NCBI RefSeq assembly: GCF_000367525.1
Contig: NZ_HF570956.1
Coordinates: 1,591,439-1,655,438 of the forward strand
Direction: 5' to 3'
Origin: Phycicoccus elongatus Lp2
Lineage (GTDB): Bacteria; Actinomycetota; Actinomycetes; Actinomycetales; Dermatophilaceae
DNA length: 64,000 bases
Position numbers and translations under genes: made by a program
The notes under the pieces: generated by a model
Told to the model about the DNA's origin: nothing
What the model saw: the letters and a program-made list of their open reading frames with translations, nothing else
Database searches by the model: none
Part shown: one piece after another, positions 45,117 through 55,223 of the stretch
Layout: every line of letters starts with the position of its first letter
Numbering within the stretch: the first letter of the stretch is position 1

Positions 45117-45731
45117 TCAGTGCACCTCGCGCACTCCCGGCGGGGTCACCCAGTGGATGATCCGGTCGGTCACCGGCCCGATCGCCAGGATGACGATGAC
45201 GGTCCCGATCCCCAGCGTCGCCCCCAGCGCCCATCCGGCGAGCGTGGTCACGAGTTGGAAGATCGAGTAACTCCACTTGAAGGGAAGCGGCGGATCGAAG
45301 GCCAGGGCTGCACCCTCCGCGGGACCGGCGCCGAGGTCGACCGCGAGATACGACGCCACGCCCAGACAGAGCACGAAGAAGCCGAGGACGAACTGCGCGC
45401 TGCGCCAACCGATCGAGTCCGGCGCGGGGAGGTGGTCGATGATCGCCGACACGGTGACGCCCACGACCACGGGCTGGACGAGGGTGCCGAGGCCGGGCCG
45501 GTGGCGGCGCAGCATCGCGAGGAGGACCAGGACGATGCCGCAGGTCGTGTTGACGATCCAGAAGGCGACCCCGCTGGTCGCGACGATGCCACTGACGAGC
45601 ATCGTGTAGCCGTCCGCGCCCAGTCGGGCCTGCAGGAGCAGGGCGATCCCGAGTCCGAGCACGATGCAGCCCAGGACGAGTTGCGCGGGGCGGCGCACGG
45701 TGACCGGCACCCGGACAGCAAACCAGATCAC
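45117..45731 (-). CDS. YczE/YitT-like integral membrane protein
   Basis: A 204-residue membrane protein with about five helices, including LVLGCIVLGLGIALLLQARL, and a DGYTML segment right after the first helix; the pattern is repeated in the second half (QFVLGFFVLCLGVASYLAVD then LGAGP). This internal duplication is characteristic of YczE/YyaS proteins, whose transport role is not settled. GTG 45731 starts 12 bases from the divergent GH63 gene. It converges on the tandem GNAT gene. Confidence 0.82.
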   Translation of the reverse strand: MIWFAVRVPVTVRRPAQLVLGCIVLGLGIALLLQARLGADGYTMLVSGIVATSGVAFWIVNTTCGIVLVLLAMLRRHRPGLGTLVQPVVVGVTVSAIIDHLPAPDSIGWRSAQFVLGFFVLCLGVASYLAVDLGAGPAEGAALAFDPPLPFKWSYSIFQLVTTLAGWALGATLGIGTVIVILAIGPVTDRIIHWVTPPGVREVH

Positions 45732-45743
45732 TAGATTGAAGTA
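45732..45743. promoter_or_regulatory. Twelve-base divergent promoter/start region
   Basis: Only 12 bases separate the GTG of the YczE gene (45731, minus) from the GTG of the GH63-like gene (45744, plus). On the plus strand TAGATT (45732-45737) is exactly 6 bases before GTG, a model leaderless arrangement. The minus-strand -10 must overlap it or lie inside the plus gene; no clean TANNNT is seen for it. Confidence 0.5.
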
Positions 45744-48443
45744 GTGGACCCCCGACCTCCGACCGATGAGCACGAGCGCCTCGGTGAGGCGCCGAGTGAC
45801 GACGACGCGTGGCGGCTGTGGGGCCCCTATGTGTCGGCTCGACAGTGGGGCACCGTGCGTGAGGACTACTCCGCGGACGGCGATGCATGGGCCTTCTTCC
45901 CCTTCGAGCACAGCCATGCGCGCGCCTATCGCTGGGGCGAGGACGGCATCGCGGGGCTGTGCGACCGCTATGGGTTCCTCAATCTCGCGGTCGCCGCATG
46001 GAACGGGCAGGACGACCGGCTCAAGGAACGCCTCTTCGGCCTGACCAATGGCGAGGGCAACCACGGCGAGGACGCCAAGGAGTACTGGTGGGCCCTTGAT
46101 GCCACACCGACCCACAGTTGGGCGCGGCACCTCTACCGCTACCCCCAGGCGGCCTTTCCCTACGACGAACTGCGCCACCGCAATGCCTGCGCGGGGTTGG
46201 AGGGCGCGGAGGTCCGGCTCGCTGACACCGGAGTGCTCGACGGTGACCGCTTCTTCGACATCGTCACCACCCACGCCAAGGCCGCGACGGACGACATCTG
46301 CCTGCTCATCGAGGCGACCAACCACGGTCCCGATCCGGCGCCCTTGCACCTCGTCCCGCAGATCTGGTTCCGCAACACGTGGTCGTGGGGGCGCGACCCG
46401 CGACGTCCGAGCCTGCGCGCGCTGGCTCCGAAGCAGACGGTGGCCGCGGACACGACGGTCGTCGAGGCCAGGCATGCCTGGCTCGGCACCTATGTGCTGG
46501 TTGCTGAGGGAGCACCGCGAATCCTGGCCTGCGACAACGAAACCCACACCGAAGCAGTCTTCGGGCCGGACGCGGGACCCAGCACCACGGCATACCCCAA
46601 GGATGGGGTGACCCGAGCGCTGGTGAACGGCGACGACTCCGGGATCAATCCGGCAGGCACCGGCACCAAGGTCGCGCTGGCCTACCACTTCCCGCACGTG
46701 GCGCCGGGGGAGACGGTGAGCGTGCGGCTCCGGCTGCGAGGTGACCACCAGATCGACCGGCCTTTCGGCGCCTCGTATGCCGCGGTGCTCGCCAATCGTG
46801 AGCGCGAGGCGGACGAGTTCTATGCGCACGTCATCCCGTCCGAGGTAGGTGAGGAGGACCGGCTCATCGCACGGCGTGCGTTCGCCGGGCTCAACTGGGG
46901 CAAGCAGCTCTACCGCTTCTCGGTGCGGGAGTGGCTCGACGGCGACCCTGCCGGCCCACCCCCTCCCGCCTCTCGACGGAGCCCGGGCGGACGGGACAAC
47001 GGGTGGGGTCATCTGGCGCTCGCTGACGTCATCTCGATGCCGGACGAGTGGGAGTACCCGTGGTTCGCGACGTGGGACCTGGCCTTCCACTGCGTCGCGA
47101 TCGCACACATGGACCCGGGGTTCGCGAAGAACCAACTGTTGCTCCTCGTGCGGGAGTGGGCGCAGCACCCCAACGGCCAACTACCTGCCTACGAATGGGA
47201 TTTCGGGGACGTCAACCCACCAGTGCATGCGTGGGCGGCGTGGCTGGTCTACCGCCTCGACGGGGCACGAGATCACGCCTTTCTCGTGCGGGTATTCACC
47301 AAGCTGCTCATGAACTTCTCGTGGTGGCTCAACCGCAAGGACAGTGACGGGTCGAACCTCTTCGAGGGTGGCTTCCTCGGGATGGACAACATCTCGCTCT
47401 TCGACCGCTCACGAGATGTCCCCAAGGGGTGGCGACTGGAGCAGTCGGATGCGACGAGCTGGATGGCCTTCTTCTGTCTGGCGATGTTGCGGATCGCGCT
47501 CGAGCTCTCCCGCACGGACAAGTCCTTCGACGGGCTGGCGTCGACCTTTCTGGAGAACTTCTTCTCCATCGCCGAGGCGATGGAGACCTTCGGCACCGAC
47601 GACGTGTCGCTCTGGGACGAGGAGGACGGCTTCTACTACGACACCTTGGTCGATCCCGAGGGCAATTCCCAGCCGGTGCGCATCCGGTCCCTGGTGGGGC
47701 TCCTCCCCCTGATCGCGATCACGAACGTCCCGACCTGGGTTTTCGAGGAGTTGCCGGACTTCGTGGGCCGACTGCGTTGGCTGCAGCGACGTCGGCCGGA
47801 CCTGGCCGACTCGCTCGTGTCGGCACGCGCGGGAGGGACGATCACGACGACGCTGTCCCCGTTGCCGTCGCCGCGACTGCAGGCGGTGCTGCGGCGAATG
47901 CTCGATGAGGGTGAGTTCCTCGGGGCACATGGGGTGCGCTCGCTGTCCGCGGCCTACCGCGACGGGGTGACCATGGAGGTCGCCGGCACGCAGATGTCGA
48001 TGCGCTACGACCCGGGCGAGGGAAGCACGCGCGCCTTCGGGGGCAACTCGAACTGGCGCGGACCCATCTGGTTCCCCATCAACTCCCTGCTCGTGGACGC
48101 CCTGCGTAGTCACGCGGCCGGAGCGCACGAGGATCACGTCGTAGAGTTCCCCACCGGCAGCGGGCGCATGGTGGGGCTGGACGTCGTGGCCGACGACCTG
48201 GACGAGCGACTGATCGGCCTCTTCCGGGTCGGGCCGGGCGGACGGGCGCCCGCGACACCGCGCGATCACCCGAGCGGACCGCTCTGGGACGTGCACCCCA
48301 CCTTCAGTGAGTACTTCGACGGTGACACGGGCCGGGGGTGCGGCGCGACCCACCAGACCGGGTGGACCGCGATGGTGGCTCACCTCATCTGCGTGCGAGA
48401 TGCCCGGGACGCTCGAAGAACAGCACGGCCAGCAGGCCGATGA
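45744..48443 (+). CDS. GH63-like glucosidase (MGH1-type alpha/alpha6 barrel)
   Basis: An 899-residue cytoplasmic glycoside-hydrolase-like protein. The C-terminal two-thirds has the (alpha/alpha)6 barrel motifs of GH63/mannosylglycerate-hydrolase-like enzymes: YPWFATWDLAFHCVA, LPAYEWDFGDVNPPVHAWA, GFLGMDNISLFDRS and FGGNSNWRGPIWFPIN, with acidic residues suited to catalysis in EWDFGD and the E of DEEDGFYYD. The N-terminal third is a beta-sandwich domain. Substrate unknown; sugar-osmolyte or glucan turnover is plausible. Its last 59 bases overlap the convergent MFS gene. Confidence 0.85.
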   Translation: MDPRPPTDEHERLGEAPSDDDAWRLWGPYVSARQWGTVREDYSADGDAWAFFPFEHSHARAYRWGEDGIAGLCDRYGFLNLAVAAWNGQDDRLKERLFGLTNGEGNHGEDAKEYWWALDATPTHSWARHLYRYPQAAFPYDELRHRNACAGLEGAEVRLADTGVLDGDRFFDIVTTHAKAATDDICLLIEATNHGPDPAPLHLVPQIWFRNTWSWGRDPRRPSLRALAPKQTVAADTTVVEARHAWLGTYVLVAEGAPRILACDNETHTEAVFGPDAGPSTTAYPKDGVTRALVNGDDSGINPAGTGTKVALAYHFPHVAPGETVSVRLRLRGDHQIDRPFGASYAAVLANREREADEFYAHVIPSEVGEEDRLIARRAFAGLNWGKQLYRFSVREWLDGDPAGPPPPASRRSPGGRDNGWGHLALADVISMPDEWEYPWFATWDLAFHCVAIAHMDPGFAKNQLLLLVREWAQHPNGQLPAYEWDFGDVNPPVHAWAAWLVYRLDGARDHAFLVRVFTKLLMNFSWWLNRKDSDGSNLFEGGFLGMDNISLFDRSRDVPKGWRLEQSDATSWMAFFCLAMLRIALELSRTDKSFDGLASTFLENFFSIAEAMETFGTDDVSLWDEEDGFYYDTLVDPEGNSQPVRIRSLVGLLPLIAITNVPTWVFEELPDFVGRLRWLQRRRPDLADSLVSARAGGTITTTLSPLPSPRLQAVLRRMLDEGEFLGAHGVRSLSAAYRDGVTMEVAGTQMSMRYDPGEGSTRAFGGNSNWRGPIWFPINSLLVDALRSHAAGAHEDHVVEFPTGSGRMVGLDVVADDLDERLIGLFRVGPGGRAPATPRDHPSGPLWDVHPTFSEYFDGDTGRGCGATHQTGWTAMVAHLICVRDARDARRTARPAGR

Positions 48444-49887
48444 CGAGGACTGCAGGCGGCAGGTAGAGCGATTCCGCCATAACGATGCTGAGTTTCTCGG
48501 CCACCGCTGCGGGCAACTGGTGCCCGCTGCCGGACTGCATGGAGCCAGACATGGCGCCCAGGCCTTGGGCGGCCAGTCGTGAGTCCATGAGGACGGCGAT
48601 GGCGGCCGAGCCGAGCACTGCGCCGACCTGGCGGGTGGTGTTGTAGACCCCGGAACCGGCGCCCGCGTGTCGTGGTGGCAGATTGCGGGTCGCGGAGGCG
48701 CTGTTCGGGCCCCAGACGAAGCTGTTGCCGATGCCGAGCAGCAGCATGGGGGCGACCGTCGACCACAGGGCGGTCGTCGGCGAGATTATCCGGGCCGTCC
48801 ACACGAGCGAGATGATCGTGCCGGTGAAGCCGAGGGCCGTCAGCAGCCGCGGGTGGACCCGATCGGTGAGCCGACCCGCGATCGGGGCGAGAAGCAGGCT
48901 CGCGAGCGCCATCGGCGCCATCAGCAGGGCAGCCCGGGTCGGGCTGAGGCCACGCACGACCTGCGCCCAGATCATGAGCGGGATCGCCATGGCCGTGATG
49001 GCGAAACCCATCGTCGAGATCGCCAGGTTGGCGACGGCGAAGTTGCGGTCGCGGAAGAGCCCGAGGGGCACCAGCGGCTCGCGCCGGTTTCGGGCCTGCC
49101 AGGCGATGAAGAGGGCGAGCACGAGAAGCCCGACCACGATCATCGACCAGATCACGGCATTCCAGTCGTGCTGGTGGCCCTCCTGGATGCCGAAGACGAG
49201 GAGGAACATTCCCACTGCGGACAGGGCGACGCCCAGCCAGTCGAAGGCGTGCGCGTGCGTGTCGACGCGGGGCACCAGCCGGGAGGCCAGGACGAAGGCG
49301 ATGATCCCCACGGGGACATTGACGAAGAAGACCCATGGCCAGCCCGCAGCATCGACGAGGAAGCCGCCGAGGATCGGACCGACGAGGGTCGCCACCCCGG
49401 CCGTCGCGCCCCAGACGGCCATGGCCGCTCCGCGGCGCGCAGCGGGGAAGATGCGCGTGATGATGGCCATCGTCTGCGGAGACATCATCGAAGCGCCCAG
49501 ACCCTGCACCACGCGGGCGATCACCAGGCCCTCGATCGTCCCGGTCAGACCGCACCACAGGGACGACAGGGTGAAGACGACGAGGCCGGCGAGATACATC
49601 CGCTTGGGCCCGACTCGATCGCCGAGCCGACCCGTGATGAGCATCGGCACGGCATACGCCAAGAGATAGGCGGAGGTGACCCACACGACGGTGTTCACGT
49701 CCGCTCCGAAGTCCTCGATGATCGCCGGTGTCGCAACCGACACGATCGTCGAGTCGACGAGGATCATGAAGAAGCCGAGGACGAGCGCGCTGAGTGCCAG
49801 CCAGGTCTCCCGCCGGATGTCATCGGGCGGAGCGGGGGCTGAGGCATGCGCGGGTGTGTGCGCCGGTGTCGTTGCGGGTGTGGTCAC
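48385..49887 (-). CDS. DHA2-family (EmrB/QacA-type) MFS drug transporter
   Basis: A 500-residue protein with about 14 membrane helices. DHA2 signatures are FFMILVDSTIVSVATPAI (helix 1 with Asp), WVTSAYLLAYAVPMLITGRLGDRVGPKR (motif A), ARVVQGLGASMMSP, and GPILGGFLVDAAGWPWVFFVNVP (motif C). The 25-residue N-terminus is Thr/Pro/Ala-rich. It probably expels hydrophobic compounds by proton exchange. GTG 49887 is the start. No regulator of the TetR or MarR type adjoins it. Confidence 0.92.
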   Translation of the reverse strand: MTTPATTPAHTPAHASAPAPPDDIRRETWLALSALVLGFFMILVDSTIVSVATPAIIEDFGADVNTVVWVTSAYLLAYAVPMLITGRLGDRVGPKRMYLAGLVVFTLSSLWCGLTGTIEGLVIARVVQGLGASMMSPQTMAIITRIFPAARRGAAMAVWGATAGVATLVGPILGGFLVDAAGWPWVFFVNVPVGIIAFVLASRLVPRVDTHAHAFDWLGVALSAVGMFLLVFGIQEGHQHDWNAVIWSMIVVGLLVLALFIAWQARNRREPLVPLGLFRDRNFAVANLAISTMGFAITAMAIPLMIWAQVVRGLSPTRAALLMAPMALASLLLAPIAGRLTDRVHPRLLTALGFTGTIISLVWTARIISPTTALWSTVAPMLLLGIGNSFVWGPNSASATRNLPPRHAGAGSGVYNTTRQVGAVLGSAAIAVLMDSRLAAQGLGAMSGSMQSGSGHQLPAAVAEKLSIVMAESLYLPPAVLVIGLLAVLFFERPGHLARR

Positions 49888-49951
49888 CGGACCAGTGAAC
49901 TCCTCGACCCTGACAGCCGTCTGTCGCCGCCCGAGGGGCAGTCATCCGGCC

Positions 49952-49993
49952 CGCCTCACGACAACCGCCTCACGACAACCGCCTCACGACAAC
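49952..49993. repeat. Three-copy 14-bp tandem repeat spanning the fhs stop
   Basis: Three exact copies of CGCCTCACGACAAC lie at 49952-49965, 49966-49979 and 49980-49993. The innermost copy covers the last codons and stop (49984-49986) of fhs. Because each copy carries the same sequence, loss or gain outside the gene leaves the protein unchanged. Confidence 0.95.
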
Positions 49994-51693
49994 CCGGTGA
50001 TGCGCCCCTCGTCGTCGATGTCGATGTGCTCGCTCGCCGGCACCTTGGGCAGGCCCGGCATCGTCATGATCTCGCCGGTCAGCATGACGACGAACCCGGC
50101 ACCGGCGGACAGGCGCACCTCACGCACGTTGACGGTGTGCCCGCTGGGAGCGCCCCGCATCGTCGGGTCGGTCGAGAAGGACGACTGGGTCTTGGCGATG
50201 CAGACCGGCAGGTGGCCGTAGCCCTCGGCCTCCAGCTGCTCGATCTTCTTGCGTGCCTTGGCGTCGAAGGTCACCGTGTCGGCGTCATAGATCCGTCGGG
50301 CGACCGCCTTCACCTTCTGCGCCAGGGGCAGCTCGTCGGGGTAGGTGAAGGACACCGGTCCGGCGCAGGCCTCGACCGCCTCGACCACCGCGCGCGCCAG
50401 ATCCGCGCACCCCGCGCCGCCATCGCTGTAGTGGGTTGCCTCGACCGCGACCGAGCCGAGGGCGGCGACGAGTTCCTTGAGGCGCTCGATCTCGGCATCG
50501 GTGTCGCTGGGGAAACGGTTGATCGCGACAACCGCGGGCACACCGAAGACCTCGGTGACATTGCGCAGGTGGCGCCGCAGGTTAGACATGCCCTCCTCCA
50601 TGGCCGGGACGTTCTCGGCCTTGAGGTCGGCGACGGCCACACCTCCGTGGTACTTCAGGGCACGCACTGTCGCGACGAGCACGATCGCTCGAGGAGACAG
50701 GCCGGCCGCGCGGCACTTGATGTCGATGAACTTCTCGGCCCCCAGGTCGGCTCCGAAGCCGGCCTCGGTGATCACGTAGTCGGCCAATTTGAGCGCCGCC
50801 GTCGTCGCGATGACCGAGTTGCACCCGTGCGCGATGTTCGCGAAGGGTCCGCCATGGATCAGGGCCGGTGTGTGCTCGAGGGTCTGCACGAGGTTGGGTG
50901 CCAGGGCATCGCGCAGGATCACGGCCATCGGGCCGTGCGCCTTGAGGTCGGCGGCCCGCACCGGCTTCTTGGCCCGGGTGTAGCCGACGACGATCCGGCC
51001 CAGCCTGTCCCTGAGGTCCTTGATCGACGTCGCCAGGCAGAAGATCGCCATCACCTCGGAGGCCACGACGATGTCGAAACCATCCTCGCGAGGGAACCCG
51101 TTGACCGGGCCACCGAGTCCGACGACGACTTCCCGCAGGGCCCGGTCGTTGAGGTCGACGACCCGCTTCCAGGTGATCGTCCGCGGGTCGATGTCGAGCG
51201 CGTTGCCATGGTGGACGTGGTTGTCGATGAGGGCGGCCAGCAGGTTGTTGGCGGCCGCGATCGCCGCGAAGTCACCGGTGAAGTTGAGGTTGATGTCGAC
51301 CATCGGCACGACCTGCGCGTACCCGCCGCCAGCCGCCCCGCCCTTGATGCCGAAGACCGGACCCATCGACGGCTCGCGCAGGGCGACCATCGCCTTCTGA
51401 CCGATGAGGGAGAGACCGTCGGCCAGGCCGACGGAGGTCGTCGTCTTGCCCTCACCGGCAGGGGTTGGGCTCATCGCGGTGACGAGCACGAGGTTGCCGT
51501 CCGGATGGTCAGTCAGGGTGCGCAGGTGTGCCAGCGACACCTTGGCCTTGGTGTGGCCGTAGGGCACGAGGTCGGCGGCGTCGATGCCGAGCCGGTCGCG
51601 GGCCAACTCGACGATCGGGATGATGGTCGCCGCCTCGGCGATCTCGATGTCAGGGGGGACGGGGGTGGTGGGTGCAACGACGTCGGTGCTCAC
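49984..51693 (-). CDS. fhs: Formate-tetrahydrofolate ligase
   Basis: Fhs makes 10-formyl-tetrahydrofolate from formate, tetrahydrofolate and ATP. Motifs include the P-loop [14 protein letters not shown] near 75, [37 protein letters not shown], and [20 protein letters not shown]. Length (569) is close to the family's usual 555-560. GTG 51693 gives the best N-terminus; GTG 51711 and TTG 51714 are upstream options. It links functionally to thyA/folA one-carbon genes at 3 kb. Confidence 0.95.
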   Translation of the reverse strand: MSTDVVAPTTPVPPDIEIAEAATIIPIVELARDRLGIDAADLVPYGHTKAKVSLAHLRTLTDHPDGNLVLVTAMSPTPAGEGKTTTSVGLADGLSLIGQKAMVALREPSMGPVFGIKGGAAGGGYAQVVPMVDINLNFTGDFAAIAAANNLLAALIDNHVHHGNALDIDPRTITWKRVVDLNDRALREVVVGLGGPVNGFPREDGFDIVVASEVMAIFCLATSIKDLRDRLGRIVVGYTRAKKPVRAADLKAHGPMAVILRDALAPNLVQTLEHTPALIHGGPFANIAHGCNSVIATTAALKLADYVITEAGFGADLGAEKFIDIKCRAAGLSPRAIVLVATVRALKYHGGVAVADLKAENVPAMEEGMSNLRRHLRNVTEVFGVPAVVAINRFPSDTDAEIERLKELVAALGSVAVEATHYSDGGAGCADLARAVVEAVEACAGPVSFTYPDELPLAQKVKAVARRIYDADTVTFDAKARKKIEQLEAEGYGHLPVCIAKTQSSFSTDPTMRGAPSGHTVNVREVRLSAGAGFVVMLTGEIMTMPGLPKVPASEHIDIDDEGRITGLS

Positions 51694-51808
51694 GTTTCCC
51701 GAGTCTGTCACCAACTTCTCGCTGCGTCCGACATTGGCATGCCTTCCCTGTCCACAGGCGATCCAGGCGGCGGGGCGCGCAGGTGACCCCGCGGCATACA
51801 GTGCTCTG

Positions 51809-54001
51809 GTGCCTTCCCTCGACGACCTGCTGACCGCCGCCGTGGCCGGCGTCGGGGGGTCGACTCGTGAGGGTCAGGTCGCCATGGCCCACGCGGTCGC
51901 CGCCGCCGTCGAGGAGCGGACGCACCTGCTGGTGCAGGCGGGGACCGGCACGGGCAAGTCGCTGGCCTACCTCGTCCCGGCGATCGAGCACGCGATGCGC
52001 ACGGGGGAGACAGCGATCGTCGCCACCGCGACGCTCGCCCTCCAGGGCCAGATCGTGGCGCGCGACCTCCCTCGCCTGGCCAGCTCGCTGGAGCCCTTGC
52101 TCGGCCGGAAGCCCACCTTTGCCCTGGTCAAGGGACGGGCCAACTATGTCTGTGCCCACAAACTCGAGGGTGGGTTCCCGGACGACCCCGACGAGGGCGC
52201 ACTCCTGGGCGTCGGCAGCGTCGATGCGGCCGCGTCGAGGCTCGGCAGGGAGGTCGTCCGCGTCCGCGAGTGGGCCAAGGACACCGACACGGGGGAGCGC
52301 GAAGACCTCACCCCGGGCGTGAGCGATCGGGCCTGGCGGCAGGTGTCGGTTTCGGCCCACGAGTGCCTCGGATCACGCTGCCCGGTCTTCGACGACTGCT
52401 TCGTCGAGAAGGCGCGGCGTGAGGCCACGCAGGTCGATGTCGTCGTCACCAACCACGCGTTCATGGCGATTGACGCCTTCGAGGGGCGAGTCATGCTGCC
52501 TGAGCACGACCTGCTTGTCATCGACGAGGGCCACGAACTCGTCTCCCGGGTCACCTCGACGATCACCGACGAGATCTCGCCGGGCATGATCCGCACGGCG
52601 GCTCGCAAGGCCGGGCGACAGGCCGATTCCTCCTCCACGATGGAGGAGGCGGCCGACCTGCTCGACGGGGTTCTCGAGGGTGCGCCGGAAGGGCGACTGA
52701 CCGGCCTACCCGAAACACTCGCGATGGCCCTGGGCCGGGTGCGCGACACCGCAAGGGCCGTCCTGTCCGAGCTGAAGCCCGAGGGCAAGGGCAAGGACGG
52801 TGTCGACGGGACGCGTCAGGTGGCGCTCGCCGCGGTTGAGGAGATGTTCGACAACGCGGCGCGCATCCTCGAGGCGCGCGATCTCGACGTGGTGTGGCTG
52901 GCGCACGACCAGCGGCGAGGCCCGGTGCTCCGGGTCGCCCCCATGAGCGTGGCCCTCCTGGTGCGCGACAAGATCTTCGACGAGCGCACCGTCGTCGTCA
53001 CCTCGGCCACCCTCGAGCTCGGCGGGAGCTTCGACGCGGTGGCCGGCACCATCGGGCTGCGCGGTGAGGGAGCCCCGGAGTGGACCGGTCTCGACGTCGG
53101 CTCGCCCTTCGACTACCCGCAGCAGGGCATCGCCTATGTCGCGGCCCACCTGCCCCCGCCCGGGCGCGACGGTGCGAGCCCGCAGAGTTTCGACGAGATG
53201 GAGGCCCTCATCCGGGCCGCCGGGGGCCGGACGCTTGGGCTGTTCTCGTCGATGCGGGCCGCGCAGGCAGCGGCCGAGGAAATGCGGTCGCGCTTCGCTG
53301 ACTCCGAGATCACCTTCCTCTGCCAGGGCGAGGACCTCACCGGTGCCCTCGTGCGACAGTTCTCGGCCGAGCCGACTGTCTGTCTCTTCGGCACCCTCTC
53401 GCTGTGGCAGGGCGTCGACGTGCCCGGGTCGACCTGCCAGTTGGTGCTCATCGACCGCATCCCCTTCCCGCGGCCCGACGACCCGCTGGCGTCGGCACGC
53501 ACCCAGGCCATCCAGGAGCGGGGCGGCAACGGCTTCATGGCCGTGTCCGCGACCCATGCCGCGCTGCTCCTCGCGCAAGGTGCGGGGCGACTGATCCGGC
53601 GCCGCGACGACCGCGGCGTCGTCGCGTTCCTCGACTCCCGGATGATGTCGGCCCGGTATGCCGGGTTCCTCCAACGCTCGCTTCCGCCCTTCTGGCCGAC
53701 GACCGACCGCGACCTCGTGCTGGGCGCGTTGCGCCGGTTGGACCAGAACGCGCCGCCGCCGCACGAAACCACGAGCACCACGAGCGCTCCGAGCGCCACG
53801 ACCCGACCCGTCGCGCCCGACCCCGGTCCCGCGCCGTCGGTGCGCACCGCGGTGACCAAGGGTCATGCGTGGACACCCGAGCAGGACGAGGAGTTGAGGG
53901 ACGGGTTCGAGAGCGAGATCCCCCTCGACGAACTCGCCGATCATCTCGAGCTCGACGTCGAGGTCGTCGCCGCGCGCGCGAGCGCCCTGGGGCTCTCCTG
54001 A
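51809..54001 (+). CDS. dinG: DinG/XPD-like helicase with C-terminal Myb-like domain
   Basis: A 730-residue superfamily-2 5'-3' helicase. Walker A is [14 protein letters not shown] at 44-57, DEGH box [10 protein letters not shown], and helicase domain 2 has [19 protein letters not shown] and [11 protein letters not shown]. Cysteines in YVCAHK, ECLGSRC and DDC fit an XPD-type iron-sulfur cluster. Residues about 685-730 form a helical domain ([18 protein letters not shown], then [18 protein letters not shown]) resembling Myb/SANT. GTG 51809 is 6 bases after TACAGT (51797-51802), which overlaps a GGCATAC octamer. lexA is not adjacent. Confidence 0.9.
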   Translation: MPSLDDLLTAAVAGVGGSTREGQVAMAHAVAAAVEERTHLLVQAGTGTGKSLAYLVPAIEHAMRTGETAIVATATLALQGQIVARDLPRLASSLEPLLGRKPTFALVKGRANYVCAHKLEGGFPDDPDEGALLGVGSVDAAASRLGREVVRVREWAKDTDTGEREDLTPGVSDRAWRQVSVSAHECLGSRCPVFDDCFVEKARREATQVDVVVTNHAFMAIDAFEGRVMLPEHDLLVIDEGHELVSRVTSTITDEISPGMIRTAARKAGRQADSSSTMEEAADLLDGVLEGAPEGRLTGLPETLAMALGRVRDTARAVLSELKPEGKGKDGVDGTRQVALAAVEEMFDNAARILEARDLDVVWLAHDQRRGPVLRVAPMSVALLVRDKIFDERTVVVTSATLELGGSFDAVAGTIGLRGEGAPEWTGLDVGSPFDYPQQGIAYVAAHLPPPGRDGASPQSFDEMEALIRAAGGRTLGLFSSMRAAQAAAEEMRSRFADSEITFLCQGEDLTGALVRQFSAEPTVCLFGTLSLWQGVDVPGSTCQLVLIDRIPFPRPDDPLASARTQAIQERGGNGFMAVSATHAALLLAQGAGRLIRRRDDRGVVAFLDSRMMSARYAGFLQRSLPPFWPTTDRDLVLGALRRLDQNAPPPHETTSTTSAPSATTRPVAPDPGPAPSVRTAVTKGHAWTPEQDEELRDGFESEIPLDELADHLELDVEVVAARASALGLS

Positions 54002-54053
54002 TCCACACTCTGACGTTCATGGGCTGTCCGCGCGACGTGGCAGGCTGCACCCC

Positions 54054-55034
54054 ATGAGCGGCGTTCCCCCCCTGGTCCTGATCGCCGGACCGGAGCAGGT
54101 GCTCGCCGACCGAGCGCTGGCCCAGACCGTCGCCGCCCTGCGCGAAGGAACGCCCGACCTCGAGGTCATCCGGCTCCAGGCGGGCGCCTACGCCCCCGGC
54201 CAGTTGGCGATCGAGGCCAGCCCCAGCCTCTTCGGTGGCGAGAAGGTCATCGTCCTGGCCGATCTCGACGAGGCCACCGACGAGGCCCAACTCGACACCC
54301 TCGACTACCTGGCCGCTCCTCAACCCGATGTCACGCTCATCGGCATCCATCGCGGCGGGCAGAAGGCCAAGAAGGTCCTCGACACCTTCAAGAAGAGCGG
54401 TGCCCGCGTCATCGATGCGCCCGCGATCAAGAGCGACCGCGACAAGGTCGACTTCGCGATGAACGAATTCCGAGCCGGTCGCCGCAAGGCGACGCGCGAG
54501 GCCGTGCAGGCCCTCGTCGACGCGGTGGGCAGCGACGTCAGCGAACTCGCCTCCGCGTGCCAGCAGCTCATCGCCGACACCCAGGGCACCATCGACGAGT
54601 CCGTCGTCGCCAGGTATCACGGCGGCAAGGTCGAGGCGACCGGCTTCAAGGTCGCGGACGCCGCGCTCGCGGGTCGCACCAGTGACGCCCTGGCTCTCCT
54701 GCGGCACGCCGTCGCCGTCGGCGTCGACCCGGTGCCGATCGTGGCCAACCTCGCGGCCCAGGTGCGCCAACTGATCCGGGTCGGTGCGGCCGGTCGAGGG
54801 GGGCGAAGCGCGGACCTGGCGCGTGAGTTGGGGATGGCTCCCTGGCAGGTCGACAAGGCGCGCCGCACACTGGGCGGCTGGGACGGCGAGTCGTTGGGGC
54901 GGGTCCACCGCGCCTTGGCCGCCGCCGATTTCGAGATCAAGGGTGGCAACCGCGAGGGTGGCGGTCGAGACCCGCACTTCGTCCTCGAGCGCACCCTGCT
55001 GCGCGTCTGCGGTGAGCACGCCAACAACCGATGA
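54054..55034 (+). CDS. holA: DNA polymerase III subunit delta
   Basis: HolA opens the sliding clamp within the clamp loader. The 326-residue protein has the delta pattern: an N-terminal degenerate AAA+ domain (LVLIAGPEQVLADRALAQTV; SPSLFGGEKVIVLADL), a middle GSDVSELASACQQLIAD helix pair, and a collar domain with DPVPIVANLAAQVRQLIRV and REGGGRDPHFVLERTLLRVC. The weak CAGGCT 7 bases before the ATG may serve as -10. rpsT follows after 189 bases, a common actinobacterial order. Confidence 0.93.
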   Translation: MSGVPPLVLIAGPEQVLADRALAQTVAALREGTPDLEVIRLQAGAYAPGQLAIEASPSLFGGEKVIVLADLDEATDEAQLDTLDYLAAPQPDVTLIGIHRGGQKAKKVLDTFKKSGARVIDAPAIKSDRDKVDFAMNEFRAGRRKATREAVQALVDAVGSDVSELASACQQLIADTQGTIDESVVARYHGGKVEATGFKVADAALAGRTSDALALLRHAVAVGVDPVPIVANLAAQVRQLIRVGAAGRGGRSADLARELGMAPWQVDKARRTLGGWDGESLGRVHRALAAADFEIKGGNREGGGRDPHFVLERTLLRVCGEHANNR

Positions 55035-55048
55035 GGCGCGCCACCGTT

Positions 55049-55078
55049 TTGGGGCGGGCGGGCTCCCGCTGGTAGATT
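55049..55078 (+). promoter_or_regulatory. rpsT promoter with long leader
   Basis: TTGGGG (55049-55054) and TAGATT (55073-55078) with 18-base spacing form the best promoter before rpsT. The start would be near 55085, giving a leader of about 139 bases before the ATG, long enough for S20 autoregulation. I see no recognisable riboswitch fold. Confidence 0.55.
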
Positions 55079-55223
55079 TCCCCCTTGCGTGCGCGCTCAG
55101 GTCGTGCGCGTCACGTCTGCACCACCCAGGGTGACTCAAGCAAGGGTGCCCCACGCCCGGTCCCGAGTCGCACCTGCCGCCCTCTAACGGCATACCGACC
55201 ACTTCAGAAAGACGAATCACCAG

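Noticed and set aside
49846-51786. 646-codon plus-strand frame across fhs
   Set aside because: Antisense to a complete, conserved formate-tetrahydrofolate ligase; no domain is recognisable.
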